Below are positions 59,091 to 64,000 of a DNA stretch of 64,000 nucleotides, piece after piece. A program made the position numbers and the translations under genes. The DNA comes from an uncultured Cellvibrio sp. (GTDB lineage: Bacteria; Pseudomonadota; Gammaproteobacteria; Pseudomonadales; Cellvibrionaceae), in the NCBI GenBank assembly GCA_937958105.1, contig CALFXJ010000059.1:23392-87391 (forward strand), in the 5' to 3' direction. Position 1 is the first letter of the stretch. Every line of letters begins with the position of its first letter. The notes below the pieces were generated by a model. The model saw only the letters and a program-made list of their open reading frames with translations. It did no database searches and had not been told where the DNA came from.

Positions 59091-59187
59091 TTGCTCGTAA
59101 TGGGATGAAGGGGACGCAGTCCCCCGGTCCTTCAGCTTCCCTGAAACAGTTTCAACAAGGTGCTTGGCGGGGTAACCCGCCTTTTTT
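59091..59187 (+). ncRNA. Candidate structured small RNA with intrinsic terminator
   Basis: After a TATAAG element (59079-59084), three consecutive hairpins follow: TGAAG+GGGAC (59106-59115) with GTCCC...CTTCA (59119-59134), TGAAAC/GTTTCA (59142-59154) and the terminator GGCGGG/CCCGCC (59166-59181) with loop GTAA and a T6 tract. No open frame explains it. It ends about 105 bp before the dehydrogenase gene, so it is either a free RNA or a leader attenuator. I match it to no known family. Confidence 0.45.
59166..59187 (+). terminator. Rho-independent terminator upstream of the sugar dehydrogenase gene
   Basis: GGCGGG (59166-59171) and CCCGCC (59176-59181) with a GTAA loop, followed by six T's. 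Confidence 0.9.
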
Positions 59188-59292
59188 ATGCCTGTGATTT
59201 GCGTAATGGCGTGAGGGTGCGCTAGTCAACCGACCCCGGGATGGTGGGCTGTTATATAGGTGGTTCACTTATATAAAAATGCCGGGGGTTCT

Positions 59293-61572
59293 ATGATGAT
59301 CCTGACGCAGCACAAGTGGTCCCTTCCTTTCCTGTTTGTTTTCTTTGTCCTGATCGGATGCGGTGGTTCGTCCGGGTCTGACAGTGATATTTCTCCTGAA
59401 CCGCCGCCGGAAAATCCTGATAACCCAGGCGATCCCAATAGTCCTCCGGATGATCCTGACAATCCCCCGACATCCGGTGCGGGATTGAATAACCGTCCTG
59501 CTAATACGACCTGCATCGCTCCGGAGCCGCCGTCGACGGACTCCAGTATTCAGCTCACGCGGGTGTTCAGTGAACTGTCTTTCTCCCGCGCGGTGAGTCT
59601 GCTGCACGAGCCGGAGAACGATGATCGCTGGTATGTGATTGAGCAGGCGGGGCGGGTGCTGGTATTCGACAACACAGCCAACCCGGACCTGCGGACCTTT
59701 GTCGATATCCGTCACCGGGTGGATTCCGGTTCTAATGAAGCGGGTCTGCTGGCCATGGCGTTTCACCCGGACTTTGACCAGAACGGGCAAGTGTTCCTGT
59801 ATTACACCCGTGATGACGGCAGCGAGGGCAACCGCGATACGCTGTCCCGCTTCAGGCTCCGCACCGGCGCGCAAACACTGGACCCGGCTTCGGAAGAAAT
59901 TCTGCTGAGCATCGATCACCCCTTTAACAACCATTACGGCGGCCAGTTGGGTTTTGACCGGGAGGGTTATCTGTACCTGAGCCTCGGTGATGGTGGCTCC
60001 GGCGGCGATCCCGGTAACCGTGCACAGAATACGCGGAATTTATTCGGTTCTTTGTTGCGCTTCGATGTGGATAACGGAACGCCCTACAGTATTCCGCCGA
60101 GTAATCCCTTTGCCGGCAACGCATTATGTAACAACCTCGATGGCACCAACGGAGCGGATACCAGCTGTCCCGAAATCTTTGCCTGGGGTTTGCGCAATCC
60201 CTGGCGGTGGAGCTTTGATGCGAACACGGGTGAGATCTGGCTGGCGGATGTGGGGCAGGATCGTCTGGAAGAAATTAATCGCATTACCATCGGCGGCAAT
60301 TACGGCTGGCGGCTGCGGGAAGGCAATCAGTGTTTTAACCCTTCGTCCAACTGTGGAACTTCGGGCCTGATCGATCCGGTGGCCGTCATTCCACAACCGG
60401 ATGCGCAATCCATCACCGGCGGTTATGTGTATCGCGGCAACAATATCCCCGGACTGGTGGGGCAGTATGTGGTGGCGGATTATGTGACTGGCCGCCTGTG
60501 GCGGCTGGTGGACGATGAGGGCGGGTACGTGCTTGACCTGCTGGAAGAAACCCGCATGAACATCGCGTCCTTTGCTGAAGACATGGCGAATGAGTTGTAT
60601 CTGATCACGCACAATGGACAGATTTATCGGCTCGATCCCGCCGGCACCAGCAGCGATAACTTTCCGCGTCGGCTGTCGCAGACCGGCTGCGTGGATGTGA
60701 ATAATCCTGCGCAGCCAGCCAGTGGGATGATCCCCTACACCGTCAACGCGCCTTTCTGGTCCGACGGCGCTGATAAGCAGCGCTGGCTGGCATTGCCTGA
60801 TGATTCCACCATCACCATCAACGATGCCCACGACTGGGAGTTTCCCCGTGGCAGTGTGTTGATGAAAAATTTCCATTTGAACGATCAATTGATCGAGACG
60901 CGCCTGTTCATGCGGCACGAAGATGGCCAGTGGGCGGGTTACTCCTATGAGTGGAATGCGAGCGGTACCGATGCATCGCTGGTGCTGGGTGGCAAGGTGG
61001 TAAACATCAATGGTCAGGAGTGGATTTATCCCAGTGGCACTGAGTGCATGCAATGTCATACCGCGGCGGCAGGTTTCAGTCTCGGCCTAGAAACGGCGCA
61101 GTTAAATGGGGACATGACCTACCCGCAAACCGGACGGACTGCCAATCAGTTAATCACCCAGGATGCAATCAATACTCTGGCTGCGCCCCTGAGCGATATG
61201 CCGGATAACCTGCCGCGTCTGGTAAATCCAGCGGACACCCGTGCGCCGCTGGATGCGCGGGCGCGGGCTTATCTGCATTCCAATTGCGCGAACTGCCATC
61301 AACCGGGCGGACCTACCAACGTGAATCTGGATCTGCGACACACCACGGCGTTTGCGAATATGAATATCTGCGATGTGATACCGCAGAACGGCGATCTGGA
61401 TATTGCCGATGCGCGACTGGTTGCCCCGGGCGCGCCTGCGCAATCGGTATTGTTGCAGCGGATGATGCGCCGCGATGCGTTGGGCATGCCACCGTTGGGC
61501 AGCAAACGTGTAGATGAAGCGGGGGCGGCGCTGATTGGAGAATGGATCAGCAGCATCGGCAGTTGCCCGTAA
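59293..61572 (+). CDS. Lipoprotein PQQ-dependent sugar dehydrogenase with two haem-c motifs
   Basis: A 759-residue protein starting MMILTQHKW at 59293 (GGGGG 5 nt upstream). The lipobox is VLIGCGG (Cys23), then a Pro/Asp-rich linker (EPPPENPDNPGDPN). About 90-460 is a glucose/sorbosone-dehydrogenase-type six-bladed propeller (WYVIEQAGRVLVFD, GLLAMAFHPDFDQNGQVFLYY, LYLSLGDGGSGGDPGNRAQ, WGLRNPWRWSFD, IWLADVGQD, GGNYGWRLREG), which binds PQQ and Ca2+ in the family. The C-terminal part carries CMQCH (about 585-589) and CANCH (about 665-669), two c-type haem sites with likely distal Met residues (MPPLG at the end). It probably passes electrons out of a sugar oxidation at the cell surface. Confidence 0.85.
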   Translation: MMILTQHKWSLPFLFVFFVLIGCGGSSGSDSDISPEPPPENPDNPGDPNSPPDDPDNPPTSGAGLNNRPANTTCIAPEPPSTDSSIQLTRVFSELSFSRAVSLLHEPENDDRWYVIEQAGRVLVFDNTANPDLRTFVDIRHRVDSGSNEAGLLAMAFHPDFDQNGQVFLYYTRDDGSEGNRDTLSRFRLRTGAQTLDPASEEILLSIDHPFNNHYGGQLGFDREGYLYLSLGDGGSGGDPGNRAQNTRNLFGSLLRFDVDNGTPYSIPPSNPFAGNALCNNLDGTNGADTSCPEIFAWGLRNPWRWSFDANTGEIWLADVGQDRLEEINRITIGGNYGWRLREGNQCFNPSSNCGTSGLIDPVAVIPQPDAQSITGGYVYRGNNIPGLVGQYVVADYVTGRLWRLVDDEGGYVLDLLEETRMNIASFAEDMANELYLITHNGQIYRLDPAGTSSDNFPRRLSQTGCVDVNNPAQPASGMIPYTVNAPFWSDGADKQRWLALPDDSTITINDAHDWEFPRGSVLMKNFHLNDQLIETRLFMRHEDGQWAGYSYEWNASGTDASLVLGGKVVNINGQEWIYPSGTECMQCHTAAAGFSLGLETAQLNGDMTYPQTGRTANQLITQDAINTLAAPLSDMPDNLPRLVNPADTRAPLDARARAYLHSNCANCHQPGGPTNVNLDLRHTTAFANMNICDVIPQNGDLDIADARLVAPGAPAQSVLLQRMMRRDALGMPPLGSKRVDEAGAALIGEWISSIGSCP

Positions 61573-61634
61573 ATCCGGCTGCTCATGAATATCGACAGCG
61601 GTTTGTTAATGATCTGTGAAGTACAACCGCTTTT

Positions 61635-61672
61635 GTGAGGCCGACTGCGGAAGCTTTCGCAGTCGGCCTCAC
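61635..61672. repeat. Perfect 15-bp inverted repeat after the dehydrogenase gene
   Basis: GTGAGGCCGACTGCG (61635-61649) pairs with its reverse complement (61658-61672) around an 8-nt loop. It lies 62 bp after the dehydrogenase stop and lacks a U-tract, so it may be a processing or termination signal, or a different repeat element. Confidence 0.6.
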
Positions 61673-61747
61673 AGGCTGTTGCTAACATTCGCCATTGTTT
61701 GTGCCAGGGAGAAAGCAGGGCGCTCAATTTTTATAAATGGGTGCCTT

Positions 61748-63037
61748 ATGATGAATTCTTCAATTAAAAGTCTGCTGTGTCTGTGTGCAATGCTGTTGGC
61801 GGCGTGTGGCGGTGGTTCATCCGGCGGCGATGGTGATACGCCGGGGAGATCCTCGTCATCAGCTGATAACTCCTCAGCTGCGTCTTCCATCATTTCCTCA
61901 TCGTCAGCAAGTGCCAGCAGTCAGCCGTCGGCTTTCGGTCCACCGCAGAATCTTACCGCAACGCCAGGAAATGGAGCGGTGAGGCTGAACTGGAATGCTG
62001 TGAGTTCGGCGGATGCCTATCACATTTACTACGCAACCGAAGCTAACATCCAGCCGGCCAATATTGCCGCGTTTGATAACGGTACCTGGGTCGAAAATGT
62101 CTCGCCCCCTTATGAAATTACTGGTCTTACCAACGGCACCACTTATTATTTTGTTGTGACAGCGATCGACGGAAGCCTGGAAACTGAGCCAAGTGCGGAA
62201 GTCAGCACGAGGCCTTCCTCCGTTGATCTGGCTCGGCAACCGACCACTAACGAAGTGCTGGTATTAGAGCTGGTTAACCGCGCGCGCTTTGACCCATTGG
62301 CAGAAGCTCAGCGCTACGGGATTGATTTGAACAAAGATAACCTTGGTCCGCCGATTTCCGCAGAGCAGAAGCCGCCCCTCGCATTTAATCTCTATCTGAT
62401 CGATGCTGCGCGTGCGCACAGCCAATGGATGATAGATGTAGATGTGTTTAATCACCTGGGCGTAGGCGGAAGCCAGCCTTGGGATCGCATGGCTGCTGCA
62501 GGATACAGCTTCACCGGCCTCTGGACTGCAGCAGAAAATATTGCCTGGTGGGGCGGTACCGGAAACAGCATCAACTTAACTCAAGCAGCCTATAGACATC
62601 ATGAGAGTTTGTTCCTGTCGGCAGGCCACCGTGTAAATATTTTGAAGGCGGGTTTCCGTGAGATAGGTATTGGGCAGAAGGAAGGGTATTTCATGAGTGA
62701 AGGAAGGAACCTGTATGTCTCGATGCTCACCGAGAAATTCGCGCGCTCCGGTTCCAGTTATTTCCTGACCGGTGTGGTGTATCAGGATATGGACGGTGAT
62801 GGTATGTACAGTGCAGGTGAAGGCTTATCGGGAATTACGCTCACCGTCAACGGGCAGCCTCACCTCGTCTATGATACCGGCGCTTACAGCATACCCGTAA
62901 GCAACGGCACCCACACCATCACCGCCAGCGGCACCGCCCTCGGCACCCCGGTGGAATACACCCTCACCGTAAGCGGCGCGAACGTAAAGTTTGACGTGAT
63001 CAAATCCGGGAACGCGGTGAGTGTGAATACCTGGTGA
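61748..63037 (+). CDS. Surface lipoprotein with fibronectin III and CAP/SCP domains
   Basis: A 429-residue protein starting MMNSSIKSLLCLCAMLLAAC (lipobox LAAC, Cys20), followed by a poly-Ser linker. A fibronectin III domain lies at about 65-155 (PPQNLTATPGNGAVRLNWNA, YEITGLTNGTTYYFVVTA). A CAP/SCP (PR-1-like) domain follows at about 163-330: VLELVNRARFDPLAEAQRYG, LIDAARAHSQWMI, TAAENIAWWG and SAGHRVNILKAGFREIGIG with the conserved His and Glu positions. A C-terminal beta domain (about 340-429, GVVYQDMDGDGMYSAGEGL) has a Ca2+-type DMDGDG loop. Function is unknown; bacterial CAP proteins have been linked to cell-wall or lipid binding. The earlier in-frame start at 61616 crosses the inverted repeat and is unlikely. 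Confidence 0.8.
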   Translation: MMNSSIKSLLCLCAMLLAACGGGSSGGDGDTPGRSSSSADNSSAASSIISSSSASASSQPSAFGPPQNLTATPGNGAVRLNWNAVSSADAYHIYYATEANIQPANIAAFDNGTWVENVSPPYEITGLTNGTTYYFVVTAIDGSLETEPSAEVSTRPSSVDLARQPTTNEVLVLELVNRARFDPLAEAQRYGIDLNKDNLGPPISAEQKPPLAFNLYLIDAARAHSQWMIDVDVFNHLGVGGSQPWDRMAAAGYSFTGLWTAAENIAWWGGTGNSINLTQAAYRHHESLFLSAGHRVNILKAGFREIGIGQKEGYFMSEGRNLYVSMLTEKFARSGSSYFLTGVVYQDMDGDGMYSAGEGLSGITLTVNGQPHLVYDTGAYSIPVSNGTHTITASGTALGTPVEYTLTVSGANVKFDVIKSGNAVSVNTW

Positions 63038-63071
63038 TGTGAGAGGGCGTTGGGAGTGGGTGGGGGAATGG

Positions 63072-63103
63072 TTGTCGGATTACGCTGCGCTAATCCGACC
63101 TAC
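63072..63103. repeat. Palindromic repeat copy between two convergent genes
   Basis: tgtCGGATTACGCTGCGCTAATCCGacctac, identical in core to the first copies at 39 kb. It lies 35 bp after one stop and 7 bp before the other, and may help 3'-end formation. Confidence 0.85.
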
Positions 63104-63109
63104 GCTGCC

Positions 63110-63877
63110 CTAAATGTTCTCAAGCGCCACGCGAAATATTTTGTAACGCTTTTCCATCCGCTCCGGATTCCAGTCGCCTCCGATAACACGGATATTCTTT
63201 AGACCCAGCTTCTCCATATCATCCAGCGAATAATACCAACCGCGAAAACCGGTTTTGTGGTAGATCTGATATACACCCTGCTGGCCCAGCGTAGTAATCT
63301 TCTGCTCCACCTGAATCTTGTTGTAAAAATCCATTTCCCTCTGCTTATTGGAGGCAATATAACTCTTCAACTGCTGTTCAATATCCGCACGTACTTTCTC
63401 GCGCTGCTCGGCTGGAAACTGTGCCAGGGTTGCCTTGACCTGCGACATATTAAACTGCTCACTTGATGCTCCACCATGAAAGCCCACAATGGCATTCCTG
63501 CCCAGAATCTTCCTGGCACCGGCGGTAAAAATATAATTGGCGCAGGATGAAAAGCAGAACTCCTCAACCAGCACATCCATACCCTGCTGATGCGTCCACT
63601 CCCCCAGGGCCAGCCCCACATCAATAGGTCCCCCGGGACTGCGAATCGACAGCACGGTCGGTTTCCGGCGTGCCGCCTCATACAGCGAAAACACCTGAGC
63701 ATTAGCCTCCGCCGATAAATGGCCCCGGTAAATAATCCGGTTGTCTTCCAAGGTAACCGTCGTGGCCGCGCTGATCGCCTCTGATAAAAGCAGGCCGATA
63801 AACGTCAGAGCGCAGGTTGCTAGTAACCTGCGGCTTCGTTTGTTATGTAATTTGGCTGGTTTGATTCGCCGCATCAT
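63110..63877 (-). CDS. Periplasmic ClpP/crotonase-fold protein (COG3904-like)
   Basis: A 255-residue protein with an N-terminal signal or membrane helix (about 18-37, LLATCALTFIGLLLSEAISA). The core resembles the ClpP/SppA-type fold of predicted periplasmic proteins: VLSIRSPGGPIDVGLALGEW, then DVLVEEFCFSSCANYIFTAG, where the Ser flanked by Cys matches the nucleophile site of the group, and VGFHGGASSEQFNM. Helical C-terminal segments follow. The catalytic His/Lys cannot be assigned from sequence alone. The two nearby Met codons (MMRRIKPAK) give the same product within one residue. Confidence 0.7.
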   Translation of the reverse strand: MMRRIKPAKLHNKRSRRLLATCALTFIGLLLSEAISAATTVTLEDNRIIYRGHLSAEANAQVFSLYEAARRKPTVLSIRSPGGPIDVGLALGEWTHQQGMDVLVEEFCFSSCANYIFTAGARKILGRNAIVGFHGGASSEQFNMSQVKATLAQFPAEQREKVRADIEQQLKSYIASNKQREMDFYNKIQVEQKITTLGQQGVYQIYHKTGFRGWYYSLDDMEKLGLKNIRVIGGDWNPERMEKRYKIFRVALENI

Positions 63878-64000
63878 CGATAAGCACTCTGTAATAATCG
63901 TGCCAGAAACAATAGCCTATTTGACGCAGCTTTACTTAAAAAGTCTCAAACCTTACTCAAACACCGAATCGCCACAGCAGCGGCGGAAGTGCGGTTTTCT

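Larger units (their letters stand above)
58363..59292. other. 930-bp intergenic region with repeats and an RNA candidate
   Basis: It contains two palindromic repeats in opposite orientation (58469-58500 and 58701-58732), an imperfect direct repeat (about 58592-58613 and 58622-58643, TTTGCCTTTGACTA-type), and a structured segment ending in a terminator (59091-59187). Short frames here overlap the repeats and look spurious. Confidence 0.7.

Noticed and set aside
63878..64000. Possible C-terminus of a further minus-strand gene at the right edge
   Set aside because: Two frames give plausible short tails but there is too little sequence to choose. It is left unannotated.

Overview
This window looks like chromosome of a Gram-negative, polysaccharide-degrading gammaproteobacterium near Cellvibrio/Saccharophagus (Cellvibrionaceae-like). 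The reasons are the lptD-surA-pdxA-rsmA-apaG-apaH block, the amgK-murU and trpE..trpC-crp-osmC-coq7 order resembling Pseudomonas and relatives, lipoproteins with long poly-Ser or Gly/Pro-Asp linkers, a secreted GH3 enzyme with a PA14 insert, and VPxP-type C-terminal sorting tails. The taxon is inferred from gene content only. No rRNA, tRNA, phage or insertion sequence was recognised.

Layout. 1-5.0 kb: a stress-type accessory cluster with ferritin-like proteins, a DUF4142 protein, a cytosolic-type Cys-rich copper protein, and a CYP152 peroxygenase P450 broken by one extra copy of a 5-bp repeat, next to a phosphoribosyltransferase. 5.2-13.3 kb (minus strand): an outer-membrane protein, then apaH, apaG, rsmA, pdxA, surA and lptD. 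13.7-15.4 kb: amgK-murU, for cell-wall sugar recycling. 15.5-18.4 kb: a transmembrane Ser/Thr kinase with five exact 14-residue phosphoacceptor-like repeats and a periplasmic domain of Cys-paired helical repeats, plus a small secreted partner. 19.8-25.6 kb: rpe, a putative trp leader peptide, trpE-trpG-trpD-trpC, and crp/vfr. 25.9-32.2 kb: osmC-like, a solute-binding protein, coq7, GH3 and a Ycf46-like AAA ATPase.

32.3-40.9 kb (minus strand): a guanidine-use operon headed by a guanidine-I (ykkC) riboswitch. It holds a substrate-binding protein, permease, ATPase, two DUF1989 proteins (CgdA/CgdB-like) and a biotin-dependent urea/guanidine carboxylase. No allophanate hydrolase is present. A 0.5-kb array of palindromic repeats sits between the binding-protein and permease genes. 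41.3-44.6 kb: a DUF1631 protein translationally coupled to a PilZ protein, and a cytochrome b561. 44.9-52.4 kb: the GlgE alpha-glucan pathway (glgE, a treS-maltokinase fusion, glgB).

52.4-64 kb: a patchier region with a DUF421 protein, two orphan AT-rich genes, a large poly-Gly/Ser lipoprotein, a tandem pair of PEP-CTERM-like paralogues, a structured intergenic RNA candidate, a PQQ-type sugar dehydrogenase fused to two haem-c motifs, a fibronectin III-CAP lipoprotein and a ClpP-like periplasmic protein. The same palindromic repeat family recurs here.

The most promising leads are the kinase architecture, the frameshifted CYP152, the riboswitch operon with its internal repeat array and missing hydrolase, the trp leader, and the unassigned RNA at about 59.1 kb.
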